From NCBI GenBank assembly GCA_002221725.1, contig NJFT01000092.1, positions 80,028-144,027 on the forward strand: 64,000 nt of DNA, given 5' to 3'. Positions 45,121 to 57,052 of the stretch are shown here, piece by piece; position 1 is the stretch's first letter; each line of letters opens with the position of its first letter. The position numbers and the translations under genes were made by a program. The notes beneath the pieces were generated by a model, which did not search any database, had not been told where the DNA came from, and saw nothing but the letters and a program-made list of their open reading frames with translations. The stretch is from Scedosporium boydii. Its lineage: Eukaryota > Ascomycota > Sordariomycetes > Microascales > Microascaceae.

Positions 45121-46224
45121 TTTCTGTTCGGAATCGTCCGAAATAAAGCGGCTGAGTACGATCAAACGTTGGGATATGAGAAGAGAGAAAGACACTGGGG
45201 CGCCGACAAAGTCCAAAGTCGCGAAGATGAGCTTGGCTAGTCGCGATGGTGCTTTGTTGACGCGCTTCAGAAGGCGGATATGATCACCAAGACAGATGTT
45301 TGGGTACCTGAAAGAGAGGATTACCAAAGTGATGAAAGGTGATTAAGAAAAGAGACGGTAGAATGAAAGTAGAACACTTTTGAAAAATAGGTAATTTTTC
45401 CTTGAGTGTAATACGAGGAAAAGTGATTGAAAAAGAGTTAGAGATAGGTGAGATCTGAGATCGACGGGAAGAAAATACTTGAAGAGAGCTCAGAAGTCTT
45501 GTTTACATGGGGACGGTGGAGGGGCGGAAACGGAAGCTGTTCTCAAGGTGTGTGGAGTCTGCTACATTGATTGGCTGAAAATTCCCCATCCTGCGATGTG
45601 GGTACAGTGACTTTCTCACATGAGTGACCATACGTATTGCAGCGTTTCTAACTTAGACGCGAATTTGTACTGGTACATTTGCCTAAGATACCGCCTGCCG
45701 AGTTTGTACACCGCTTCTGAGAGTCAGATACAGAGTCAAACCTGCCTTCTTCATGTCCTATCAATAAAGTATTGTACGCCCATTCGGTTCCTTTCGATGA
45801 AATTAGATTTGCATCTTATGTATTCAGTCTATGAGGTCAATAAGAGGTCTATTAGGGGTATCCCGTTCTATGCAGGGACCAGATTGCTCCTGCCTCGTCT
45901 GAGCTCTGGGAAGCTGACCTTTCGAATGTCATTCAATCGCTGTTTCTGCCCGTCAAATCCTGGTCCCTGAATCAAGACCCACCAAGATAACCTCTCACCG
46001 CCTTCTTATCTCACGTGACTGTCATCGACTGATCTTGGATGGATCCTTCCCAAAGCCAGTAATCGCGATCTCCAGAGAGCAGCGATCTCAAAAAATTTAA
46101 CGGGCCAAACACGGGCATGACGACCTCCCCTCCGAACTACGCCGTCGACGCCCTCTAGAATCAACACTCCCGTGCCCCGAATCAAAACCCTTTCGCGCTT
46201 TCCTTAAACGAAGCATCGCCCAAA
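45121..46224. promoter_or_regulatory. Divergent intergenic region (large repeat gene / MRP10)
   Basis: The 1.1 kb between two divergent start codons has to contain both promoters. A 116-codon ATG frame (45620-45970, plus) is present but has no feature supporting expression. Confidence 0.45.
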
Positions 46225-46630
46225 ATGGCCGGGCAAAAGCCCATCCGACTTCCCACGCTCAACCGGCTCCGCGTCAAGAACCCCAATCCCAAGCAGGAGA
46301 ATCCCTGCGTACGAGTGATGGCGTCTCTTTTAGGTTTGTAAAGAATTGATTGAACCTCTCATCCATTTCCAAACCCCTCGAGGCTCGGAATTTGGGGAAT
46401 ACAAGGGGCTCTGGCAAATGCAATTGGCAACGGACAAACCTGTTTTAGCTGACCATCGACTAGCTTGCTGGGCTTCCTCCGGGTACAACACCGCCGGATG
46501 CGCCATCATCGAGCAACAACTACGAACGTGCATGGACGCGAAGAGGCCGCCCCCTCTCCCTAAGAGCAACATTAACTATCACCTGTCGCGATTCCAGAAG
46601 AGGTTCACCGGGACGACGAAGAGCAGCTAG
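46225..46630 (+). CDS. MRP10: Mitochondrial small-subunit ribosomal protein mS37 (Mrp10), CHCH domain
   Basis: Two exons, 46225-46333 and 46464-46630 (intron 46334-46463, GT-AG), give 91 residues. The N-terminus MAGQKPIRLPTLNRLRVKNP matches the basic Pro-rich start of Mrp10. The twin-Cys CHCH fold spans the junction: CWASSGYNTAGC (Cys-x10-Cys) and CAIIEQQLRTC (Cys-x9-Cys). The conserved tail KSNINYHLSRF follows. Mrp10 is imported into mitochondria, oxidised by Mia40 and built into the small mitoribosomal subunit. The gene is easily missed because the first exon is short; the intron holds a GCTGAC branch-like site 12 bases before the acceptor. Confidence 0.93.
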
Positions 46631-48011
46631 ACAAGAGGCCCGAAAAACTTTGGCGAGATCTCCCGCAGGGACTACGGTCAAATTTGGAACGGAAGCTACT
46701 GGGGTAGTGGCAATGCATTTATCATCGGCTATACGATGGGCTGGATACAATTGGTCGCAAATTGGGGTCCTGCTGAAGAGAACAAGACCACAGGTTGCCC
46801 TGGCCAAAGAATGGGCGTGGACGGCGATGCGATGATGGCGGATGAGCGAACCCCGGATATTGAGGCCGGGCTTGTACCTGATATATGTTGTACAATCAGT
46901 TATGTCTTCTCATAGACGGTGTTAAAATACATGGGTTCTTCACTATCATTACCGAGGTCCTCCTCTCAGAAGGTTGAGGAAACTACGAGGCTGCAACCCA
47001 GGAGTCTAGGCTACCGCTACACCTCACACAAAGAAGCGGTTGTTGTTTGAGCTCCCCCGACAGCAGAAGACAGTAAAGGCAACACGAAAAACACAAGCTC
47101 GACAATTCTCATTCCTATACTAGGTATCTACCACGAAATACAGGACCAGAAGAACAAATCTGCAATAAAGTCAACAAAAAACCAAAAAGAACATCCGGAA
47201 ACCCGCCCACACCATTCTCAAGAGAAATAGAAGTAAAATGGATATATATGCTGAAGCCCGAATCATCCAGAAGCTATAAAAGCGCATTACTCCCTCCTTC
47301 GCGCGTCTCAACTTGCCCCTGGGGCGGCAACCACTTCCCGTCCTAGGACTATGCTCTATTGTAAAAGGCGGGGAATACATCCCTTTTCCAGATAGGCCGA
47401 ATCGCTGTCCATGACGAGGTACTTGGATCGAGAAAGGCCCAACATCCTATGTGTCCGGTATCCGCGATCCACCACCTATCACATGGCGCGCAAGTAATAG
47501 GAAACGCAGTAAATGAAGAAGAAGAAAAAATCCATAAAGCGGGTATTAATTCCAAGGAGGCCGGAGAGGCTGAGCAAGTTCTATTTCGGGGTAAAAGGGG
47601 GGGGCACTCATTATGTTTTGTGCCAAATCACCTCGAGATAAGGGAGGGGGAGAGAGGGAGAGCAGAAGCGCCGAATCTTCGCAAATAAATAAAAAGAAAG
47701 AAAGTGGTATCATGTGCGACATGTCGTGGTATATGTTAGGGTCCATATCGAAACACCTGCAACTAAGCCGGTAGCAGGTTAAACTTCTGTAACTGTTCAA
47801 GGGTCGGCGTCGTGAACCTTGACCAAAAAAGGAGTTGAAGAGAAAAAAGAAGGGAATGAATGGAGATCCGAGGAATACTCCCGCCGAGACGCCAAAAACA
47901 TGCACGCAACCAATGCTCCTATGGTATTCGAAACGATGCTCTCTGAATATATGATAAAGGTAGTGCACTCATTGCTTGGTGTCACCACGCATTGCCGTTG
48001 GTCGAGATGAT
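46631..48011. other. Convergent intergenic region, no gene seen
   Basis: It lies between the stops of MRP10 (+) and CDC24 (-) and holds both 3' UTRs. Frames of 60-140 codons (for example 47546-47968 minus) are low-complexity and unsupported. Confidence 0.5.
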
Positions 48012-51000
48012 TCACGCGGGCGTATCGCCAACGCAAAAGAGCTCGATTTCTCCAACGCCTGCAGCGTACATGTTACGCATTCCCTCGCGCCACTCGAGGA
48101 AGGCGATCTGGATGTCGTCGTCGCTTTCAATGCTAACATAATCGCCGTCCTCGTCTCGGTACCTAAGCTTCAGCAAGCCCTTACCAATGCTGCTGCTCGT
48201 GAACCTCGCAAGTTTGGCGTCGATGCGGTCGATAAGAGTTTGGTAGGTGATATTGAAGGCCACCACAAGAGTAAAATATGTCCCGCCCTCGCAGTTGACC
48301 TTGACCTTCAACTGGGTAGGCAAGGGCATTTCGTTGATGCCAAACGCGTTGTTCATCATGTGCGGAGGAGGAGAGACTGTTCGACCTGAAGGGTCCATTG
48401 CCATGGGCATTTGGCCAGGAGCTGGCCCAGGGGTTGTCTGGCGAGGATAAATTGGGTGGGCTGGGAAATGGGTCATCGTACCACCAATGCTCCCAGATGG
48501 CTGATGCATACGCTCGCGCTGAACGCCCGGGCTTTGGGTATTCGCCCTGACAGGGAGATCCATTCGAGGAGATCCATTCTGGGACCTAGGGATAGAGGTG
48601 TCGTGATGAAGATGGGCGGGGATGCCAGGCACCGCAGGTATGCCGGATGACGGGCCAACGCCCGCTGTGTTGCGCCTCATGGTTTGTTGGCCATTAATAT
48701 CAGGTGTACTGTACGACCGGCTACGCTGTTGCTGCGCTGCGCTAGGTGGCATGCCCGGAAGAGAAGGACCCCTAGTGCCCCTACCGTACGCATTCGGCGA
48801 CGACCCGTCCCTCGACGGTGCACGAGGCATCGCAGGCGCAGTGTATCGATTGGTCGTATCCTCCCAAGGCGGCTGTGGTGTGGTTGTCTTGGGGAAGGGG
48901 TAGCCGGGTGTGCTCATCATACCACTGGTGGTGCTTGTCCTGGAAGAAACTGGCGAGTCCGCAATTGGCGAGAAGTAAGAATCACCAAGGTGCTCACCGG
49001 GCGAAGGCGCACCGCGGCTCGACAGCTGAGTTTGGAGACTCAGAGGAGCCGGCGGGGTGGGCAAAGGATACCGCGGCGGTGGCGCGCGAGCAATTCCTGC
49101 AAGCGACTGTGAACTATCGCCCGTCGCGGATCGCTGTCGCAAGCTGGTATTCGAAGCATTTCGAGGAAGCATCGTGCCGCCGGTAGAGGAAGTGACACCG
49201 TACGGTGGCCCTGAGCCAGGGGCACCATAATCTTCGTCATCGTCCTGATCCTGTTCCTTATACGGGTTCTCCAGCGTGTTGAGGCCCTGTGACTTCATCC
49301 AAGTAAATTCGGGGGCGGCTATGTCGGGACTAGAGGTCGACTTGGGAAGAGAGTTAGCCTTCCTTTGCGCTTCGAGGCCGGCAGCCCATTTTTTCATCAT
49401 TTCTTCGTTGGAGAACTTGATCGTAAAGTTCTCAACGCCAGGGTCACCCTTCCACCAGATTTGGATACTGTAGGAGCCTATTGAAATGTATTAGTTACGT
49501 GAAGAGACGATGGGCCTCGGGGAGCGATGTACCTTGCTTTGCCAAGGTGACTACCTCGGTGACATTGGTCATAAAGATTCTCCCCTTCAGTTGCAGTTTC
49601 GCATTCTTATTGCGAACCTTGGGGCCAGTGGACCTCGTCTTATCCTTCTTATCCTTAGATTTAGACGCTGATGCTTCCTTACAGCATAGTAGGATGTACT
49701 GGAAGAGATAAATTTCATACTAGGGCAAGATTAGCATTGGAACCAGAGGTCAATCCCAACTAGGGGAGAAAGTGCACTCACATCCTTCTCTTGCTCGGTC
49801 CTACCGGTTACGACTGTGTAGACGCCATGGAGAAGAAGGTTTCCGAATTGCTCGATACGATGGCTCCGCCAATCGTCAACCCTCGTCTTCAGGTCTTCCA
49901 TGGCTTCATCGAGGAGATCACGATTGACAGCCTCGTTAGCCTTGGTCAAGACTCGCTCAGCCGCTTCTTTCCCAAGAGTAAGGTCTTGCTTCGTAGCTTC
50001 ATCTTCCGACTTCTTGCACAAGTCCTGCAGTAGTAAAGTTAGCGAGGTTAAGCTCGGGATTTCGAGGATGGGTATTCTAAAACGCAGAGTGCCATACCTT
50101 TAACAAAAGAGGGTACTTCACAAGTCGCTGCATTGGCTTCAGCAGGAAGCCGTCGAGCGTATTGAAATCTACGGCAACCGGATGCTCTGCCGCTTGAATC
50201 TTGTCAAAGACCAAGTTGGCGGTCTGGGCTGCCTTTCTCTGGTTCGCGATAAACGGAGTGTAGATGTCGAACGCGTCCTCGAAAGTCACGAAGGGGCTAC
50301 CCCACCGCTGATTGTTGGCTGGCATAGAGTTGGTCGTCTCGACGCGGATAAGAAATCGCCTTTGGAAATCGAGAATCGCATTGATGTTGAGAAAGATTTG
50401 GTGGAGGACATCTCCAGGCACAACACCTTTCTGCTCCAGGGTCTTCTTTAGATCGTGTAGGTTCTCGAGGTCCTGTACGTATTTCCGTTCGGTATCGACT
50501 AACTCCTTGATGATGTGATCTCTATAGCTCATCTGCGAGCCAGCCGCGTGGTCCATAACATTTTCATCGGGATAGGGCTGGGCCTGAAGCAATAAGCCGC
50601 GCTGCTCGGCAATGTCGAGAACATAGTTTACAACTTGTGTAACCTAGGATAGCCATGTTAGTTAAAAAAAGAAAAAGAAAAGGCCATGCATATGACAGTA
50701 AAAAGAAGGAAGAAAAACAATCCAACCAGGCGGTCAAGGGGTATATGGGAGGAGGGTGTTTTGGTTCTCCTGGGCTCGGGAGTTGACAGTTGTGAACATG
50801 CCTTTACAAAGCCGCTGGTATCGTTGCCCAGGACATCGTTAATAACGAAGCAATCCGCAGAGGAAATATTTAGCTCCTTGAGGCAGGCTTCCACGAATTT
50901 GAACACGGCAATCTTAGGCTTGTTTTTAGCCGCAGTCTTTCCTTCATCCACACCGATCGGTTCGGCGGGTTGTAGTACGTTAAAGATGGCGAGAAACGGC

Positions 51001-51395
51001 ACTCCTGTCCGGAACAGGTTCCATAGTGAGTCCACCGGGTCATTGGCGTCGACTTGTTCGAGGTAAACTTCGAAACCAGGGACTTGGCTGAGTCTTTGGC
51101 GCAAAGAGATGCATATTTGATACAGCGATCTCGACGCATCGGCTTTCTGGTTGATAATGTTCGCGGTAGCGATGACTGGACCACCGGCGCTGCTCATTGG
51201 TGTTACTACTGTTTGGGCGCTGGAGAGGGAGTTGAGAGATTGGGTGGAGCTGTTGAAGGCGGTCGAGCCTGAAAGTTGGCTGGCGCGTGGTGCACTGCTC
51301 ATGGTGCCGGCAGGGATGCCCTCCTTATCTCGATCTCTCTTAAAGATTGGGGTTGTGTTGTTCCGTATCAGAGGGGCATGGGCCATAACATCCAT
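48012..51395 (-). CDS. CDC24: Rho guanine nucleotide exchange factor Cdc24
   Basis: Five minus-strand exons, 51395-50808, 50643-50098, 50024-49782, 49719-49533 and 49477-48012, join in frame to 1009 residues. Domain order is diagnostic. A calponin-like CDC24 domain comes first (SLYQICISLRQRLSQVPGFE, SLWNLFRTGVPFLAIFNVLQ). The DH domain follows (HIIKELVDTERKYVQDLENL through FLLKPMQRLVKYPLLLK, the conserved last helix). Next is a PH domain (YEIYLFQYILLCCKE to KGDPGVENFTIKFSNEEMMK), then a 370-residue Ser/Pro-rich linker. The C-terminal PB1 domain has the OPCA motif YRDEDGDYVSIESDDDIQIA. Cdc24 loads GTP on Cdc42 (and Rac) at hyphal tips and septa, and the PB1 domain docks the scaffold Bem1. The first intron is 164 bases and the others are 55-73. 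The ATG at 51395 follows a CT-rich leader on the sense strand. Confidence 0.95.
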
Positions 51396-52382
51396 GGCGA
51401 GAGGAGATTACGGGACAGTGAGGAGGTCAGGCGGTTGGCGTCGTCGACAAGGTCGGTATCGAATTAGCGACGGACCGAAATCGGGTAAGCGGTGAGAGGT
51501 CCAAGTATCGGCGAACAGAGAGGATCCCTTTCAGGGGAAACATCCGAGTCACGGCGTCAAAATCGCATGGAGATAAGACCTGGACGTCTATTCAAATTTT
51601 CAATAGAGCTCTCTCTCTCTTTGTCACTGCCACGGTCGTTTCGTACTCGCAAGTTAGAGCGGCCGGCGGGAAAAAAAGAAAGAATAAAAAAGGTCCAAAA
51701 AAAGCCCCGGCCAAAAAGAGGGGAATACAGTGGTAATCTCGGTGCACGAATCGAATCGAATCGGCGGCGGTATCGACGGGATAGCGGCGAGGATCGGGTC
51801 TATGCCTGTCGAAAACTGTCTCACAGCAAGGCTATCGGCGAAGATGTGCGGATTCGTGTGATGAATGGAAGTGGAAAGTTGTCAAAGAGAAATTAGAGCG
51901 AGAGAGGGGGCAGGCGATTTAGCGAGGGCGGCGGGTTGGTGGTGGCGGGTGGTTGGGTAGAACGGTATGCTCCGATACGGTACCATACAGCGCTCGACAA
52001 GACGACCAAGGCAAGTTCACACAAAGTCACAGTTAAAGATGAAGAGTTTAATGCGGAGAACAGAAAGTAAGATGAGGAATTATCATCGCAGCGTTTGACG
52101 ATGGGAACATGGACTGCGTCCTCCAAGAGGTTGTTGCCAGTTTGCATGCGACTTTACAGTGGTTCGAAACGAGGATGGAAATTCAACACGACGGAATGGT
52201 GGGTGCCGTTGATAGAAGGAGGGGGGCAGCATCGAGAGACCCCAGTTTCCAAAGTGGACAGACGTGCCGAGTACTCCGTGTGGGATGAGCCAAACTGTAC
52301 TGTGTACTGTGAGAAGTCAATTCTTTATGCTGGAGTTGAGCCTCTAGGGAGGATCTTGACAGTTGCGCTTTTAGTGGACAGG

Positions 52383-52524
52383 TACGAAGTACTGCGAAGT
52401 AATTGCCTCCACTCTCCCATGAACACTGATTGCTGGGAAAGTACCAAGGGTCTCCCAAGCAGGAACCCCTGATGAAAGTGAGAGTACTTCGTACTTCGCA
52501 GTGTCCAAACACACCTACGAAGTA
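52383..52524. repeat. TACGAAGTA motif cluster, three copies
   Basis: Exact copies at 52383-52391 (plus), 52485-52493 (minus, overlapping a further TACTTCG) and 52516-52524 (plus). Confidence 0.65.
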
Positions 52525-53492
52525 CCAGTGTAGACCATAGCACGAACCAGTTCCCTCCCTGAGAATTAGGGGTAGTGCCATCCGCACGTGCCAACCGTTG
52601 GTAAAAGGGTCCAAAGGTCATACCAAGAACCAAGTCGATGATTAGGACGAGTCAACGAAGGACTAAGGGTATGAAGTATCAATATGCATTCAGGAAGTCC
52701 TTGTACACAATACTGTCCCCCAAGCTCGACCACATGGCTAATATAAGTCTGGCGGTACAAGTACACAGTGTTCAAATACTCGCCCTTTGGAAGGGGAATC
52801 AAGCCCTGTGTGATTCCATTGATGTATCACTCATTCTCAATCTCAGCCCTGTTGTCCCGAAAGGCGTATTCGGTTATTAGACAAATTGATGGCATCTTGC
52901 AATTTTCTGACCTTGCTCCATCTAGGATTTGTATACTCCGAGGAACCACTAGCATAATATCATTCAGAAAACAGAAAAATATCAGACTAATTATCAGAAA
53001 GAGACCAGCCTATCAACAGCTCAAGCGCAGCAGCGAGTCAGACCTTCTAGAAGAAAGTTGGCCCTAATAATTGTTCATAGGAATACGGCGTACTATGTAC
53101 TTTTCTCTAACAGTGTCCGAACTGCCTTAACTCCAGCCTCTGTCACAACTGCAACCTCCAGGGGCGACTTGACCAACCTCTAACTTCCACCTTTGCAAGT
53201 CCATGAGTGTTCATCACGTGATGTCCTACTCGGACCTGGCGGCGGTGGCATCATCACAATTTTTCTCTCTCTTGCCACTTTACAAGAATAAACGTCCTCT
53301 AATTAGCGGGCGAGAGCTTATTCTCACCTTGGGGTAAGCTTAAAGTTGCAGCAGAGATCTTCATTGCATGGATAATTTTGAGCTATCCTGATGATGGCCA
53401 AGCACGTCAAGGTGCGCATATCTTCAAGGTTCGCGCCAAGGTGGCTTCCAGAATTGTTCGAGGGAATCACTAGGACAATTCGCGCAACACAG

Positions 53493-53595
53493 TACTTCGT
53501 ACTTCAGTAACTAGCCGTGTTTTGCTATCCCTCGTGCCGTATTTTAAAGTACTCCAAGGAACATCGACGGTCGTCTGCATGGATCATACGAAGTA
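53493..53595. repeat. TACGAAGTA motif cluster, two copies
   Basis: Exact copies at 53493-53501 (minus) and 53587-53595 (plus), with a related CACGAAGTA at 53695-53703. Confidence 0.6.
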
Positions 53596-55081
53596 GAGTA
53601 CTAATTTACCAAAGCACACCTTGAAGGAAACTAGTTTTCCCTCGAGATTCGTGCGTGGCAGCCACGTTGGATGATAGGAGCTAATGATAAGGAGCACGAA
53701 GTAAAATTATGACTTCGTCTCTAGTCGCGTTGGCAGATGGTTGGTGACAAGTCGCGTACTTATTATTACTTCATGTTTACAAGTAGACATCACTACTGCG
53801 AAGAATGCCCCCGAGACCATGCGGGTCTCCTTGGATCGTGGGAACTTAATTGCCTGTCGGGGCATTAATGAGGAGGGACGCTATCTGTTTCACATTAGCC
53901 ATACGGAACGCTAGACCCGAATAGGATCGAGATTCTCCATGGCATGGGGAGCGGTCATGACGATCATCATGTCACTGATCCCTTGTCCTTCCAGAATCGG
54001 TGGTGGAATACAACATCGAGGCGTGTACAAGTATATCTGAATGAACGAAGGATTCGGGCACGAAGGAATATGATTATGGTTCAGGATAAGGCATCAAATC
54101 CCGCCTCGAAAGTAAGATCAATCTCACAGTAAGAAGAGTTGAACTTGACTTCAAACAGAAATTCTCCGCGGAATGAAATTGCCAAACCATACTCGATACA
54201 TTGACCGCGCTTCTTGATCAAGAAATACAAATACCTGTTACCGGGAACTTCTGGGTGAACGGGAACAGGTATCAGGTGTAATAATCCGGTCACCGAAGTA
54301 ATAACCCGGAGACCTAATGTGGACTAATATGCCGCCCTTGACAGCTACCCCTGACGCCGTTCCACCTCCCGGCACACGAGGTCCAGCTGAAAGAAGAGGT
54401 CACTACGGTGCACTTCTTTGTAAATTGTAGATGCCATCATCCTCTCCTTCCAAGTATGAGGAGGTCCCTCTGCTTTGCGCAGCAGGCCGTTATCCTCCCT
54501 TTATTGTCTTACATTCTTGTGTGGTGTGTGCCAGAATACGAAGAAAAGTGCAACTCGAGATATGGCAGGCGTTACACCACAGGCGTCGTAACTCGAAGGG
54601 AGAGCGTATTTCAAGAGCTCATAGGGTCTTGCTGCGTATTGCTGTCTTCGTAGAACAGACGGTATTTCTCCTTTATCCCCCCTTTCTCTGCATCCTTCGA
54701 CTCAAGACGGAGAGCTGTTCATTAGAGAAACCAGTCACGGGACTTAGGACGGCCGCTACTCAGGGCTTCCAGCGGTCGTGTAATGGGTTGGTTCTAGCCA
54801 ACCGGTTAAGCATCAGTACCAGGCTGTAGAATCCGCGTGAGGGGCATCCAGCCAACCACTTCTAACCCCTCAACTGGCAGTCGTCTCTCTGAGTATCTAG
54901 GCAGCTACCGAAGTTAGATAATTGATGTAATATCATCTATGGGTCTCCGATGGCATCGGTCGATGTGAGCATCCTGTTAGACACTTGCAACTACCCTTGA
55001 TCACAGCATCAACCGAGCGCGAGCAGAACCCGACCACCTTGCTCCCCAACAGACCATTGAAAAGGTTCAATTTAGGCCAAA

Positions 55082-56422
55082 ATGGCACCGGAAAGATATC
55101 CCCAGAGAACCAATAAAGAAAAGCCTTGCCATTTCAGCGCTCTCCCGCCGGAGCTCGTCGACAATATCTTGTTCCATTTAGACTCAGTACGTGCACTCGG
55201 CAACTTCGTCACCACCTCCCGTTTCGTCCATCAGCGCTTCAAAGTGCGAGAAAGGTTCATCATCCTACACGTCCTGAACAATGAGCTCGGCCCTGTTTTG
55301 ACAGATGCCAAGTTCCTCCGTCTGTTTCCCTACAGGGACCCGGAAAATCGTAGGGTGTATTGGAATGAGATTCACACCATGGCCACCATGTACAGGGACA
55401 TGTTGAGGAGTAGCAACCTCGCTGGAGGAAGAGGAGGAGGCGATGGAATCATCCCGAGCTTTGCTGAGCTGACTCACCTCTGCCGTACGCTCTACAAAAT
55501 GAATTTCCTCGCAAACACCTACCTCACTAGACAGCTGCGTCTGTTCGGTAGTGAGGGGCCGGCCGCAGCGGCGCCCCCTTCTCTCACGGAGCAGCAGCGG
55601 GTTCTGCGGGCCTTTTACCAGCGCCAGATCGTCTGCAATGCCTGGGCACCAACGAGGCGCGAACCTAGGTGGACGAACGGCGACACGATTGCTATTGGCA
55701 ATACCAGGAGGCCTCAGGGCGAGCGCCCGAGCCTCCGAGCTGCCTTTGAGCCCTGGGAGCTGCAGCAGGTCGACCACGCAAACTACTTCATTTCGCAGCT
55801 ATGTACAGCACTCTACCTCGCCACAGAGGAGATAGGATAGCCGATAGGGAAGGTACCTGAATTCGGTGAGATTTTCTCGCATATGGACTGCCTGGTAAAG
55901 TACATGCAAGAGCACCCAGATATTACAGAAACCGCGCTCCTCACCTGGGTACCTCCGAGGTGGAATGACCTAGCGGTCCCTGAGCCCCTTCCCACCTATG
56001 ACCTGTTTCTAAGGCGGTACGAGCTGCCCTGTCTCCATTTCACGTGGCAGGGCCAGCGGTTGGGGAGATATCCGGTCCCGGTGAGCCGGCAGCAGCAAAA
56101 ACGAGAACAACAACAGGGAGGCGGCGATGGAGCAATGGTCAACTTCATCGGGGACGCAGTAAACCTGCCCCCGTTCGGCTGGGTGGACGCGTTGGATGGG
56201 TTCGACGTAATGTGGTTTGGAGAGAGGCTTATGGAAGCTACTTCCCGAGAAACATCACTGCATGAGGTGGCGTACCGTGAGAGATACCTCTCATTAAGTC
56301 GATGGAGAGGGGAAGGGTTTGGACTGTGGGATCGGAGGCGGGTTGAGGCTCTGAAGGAGGTCGACCGACCAAGCACCTTCCATACAGGGTGGCTTATAAA
56401 ATCCCCCCCCCCCTTCTCTTAG
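55082..56422 (+). pseudogene. F-box-like protein gene interrupted by an in-frame TAG
   Basis: From ATG 55082 the frame runs 252 codons to a TAG at 55838-55840. It then continues in the same frame, without any shift, for another 193 codons to a stop at 56420-56422. An F-box-like segment lies at residues 18-60 (FSALPPELVDNILFHLDSV). Both parts have the same style of fungal F-box protein: aromatic-rich, with WVPPRWNDLAVPEPLPTYDL and LHFTWQGQRLGRYP after the stop. No GT-AG pair around the TAG both removes it and keeps frame. An 11-C run (56403-56413) lies just before the final stop. A recent nonsense mutation (TGG or CAG to TAG), a sequencing error or readthrough are the options; the first is favoured. 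If expressed as is, it would give a 252-residue truncated protein. Confidence 0.65.
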
Positions 56423-57052
56423 AGACTAGAACGATATGAAGAAGCAGAAAACCTCTAGCTAGATGAAGCAATATGTCGCCTCTTGCCTCTTCGTTCGTTT
56501 ACAAATCGGCAGCCATGCTCAATCCGCGAATAACTGTCAAAACTAGCTACCTTGGGCTACATATACCTGTACGTCTATAGTAATCTTAACGTATCAACTT
56601 GAAAATGGCAATTGCGAATATCGCCGCGTTTAGCGTGGCCCTGGTGGACAGGATTAAGGAATCAGGTTTGCGGCCAGCGTATCGCCGATATTCTCATTAG
56701 AGGTCTAATCTAACCTTGGATAATGCAGTTTAGCTTGTGGGTGTGCCTGTCAAGTATAGGAATGAAAGCTTAGAGACGGGATTAAGAAGCCGATGCGATA
56801 ATCGAAGGCATCATGCAGCATGGCGTGAAGTCTTGGGGCTCGGGGCTTAGCCCTTGTGGCTCTCGCTTTGGTTGACAACACGCCCTCGCCCTCTCTGCCA
56901 GGCATCGACAGCGGTGTAGCCAATGATTCTTTCCACCACTGTATTCGCCCACCAAGTGAGGCTCGTGAGTAGATTAAGGCTGGGGTTTCCCGATGCATCG
57001 TCGTGAGCAGGTTTCGACACTACTCCTCCAATTTCCACTTCGTCACGCAAGC
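56423..57052. other. Convergent intergenic region
   Basis: It separates the ends of the F-box (+) and MYND (-) genes and holds no supported feature. Confidence 0.5.

Larger units (their letters stand above)
51396..55081. other. 3.7 kb gene-free stretch with repeated TACGAAGTA motif
   Basis: The left 0.5 kb is the CDC24 promoter and leader. Beyond it no frame has coding features. Five exact copies of TACGAAGTA or its complement fall between 52383 and 53595. I see no terminal repeats, transposase motif or target-site duplication that would identify a transposon. Confidence 0.5.

Noticed and set aside
45620..45970. 116-codon plus-strand frame with a true ATG in the divergent promoter region
   Set aside because: No motif, biased codon use or promoter signal; it lies where both neighbours need promoters.
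51492..51896. 134-codon plus-strand frame antisense to the CDC24 leader
   Set aside because: It lies over the CDC24 5' region and has a basic, low-complexity translation.
54431..54829. 132-codon plus-strand frame upstream of the F-box gene
   Set aside because: No recognisable domain and no splice or start context.
51396..55081. Hidden transposon in the gene-free stretch
   Set aside because: No terminal repeats, integrase, reverse transcriptase or transposase motif was found in any frame.
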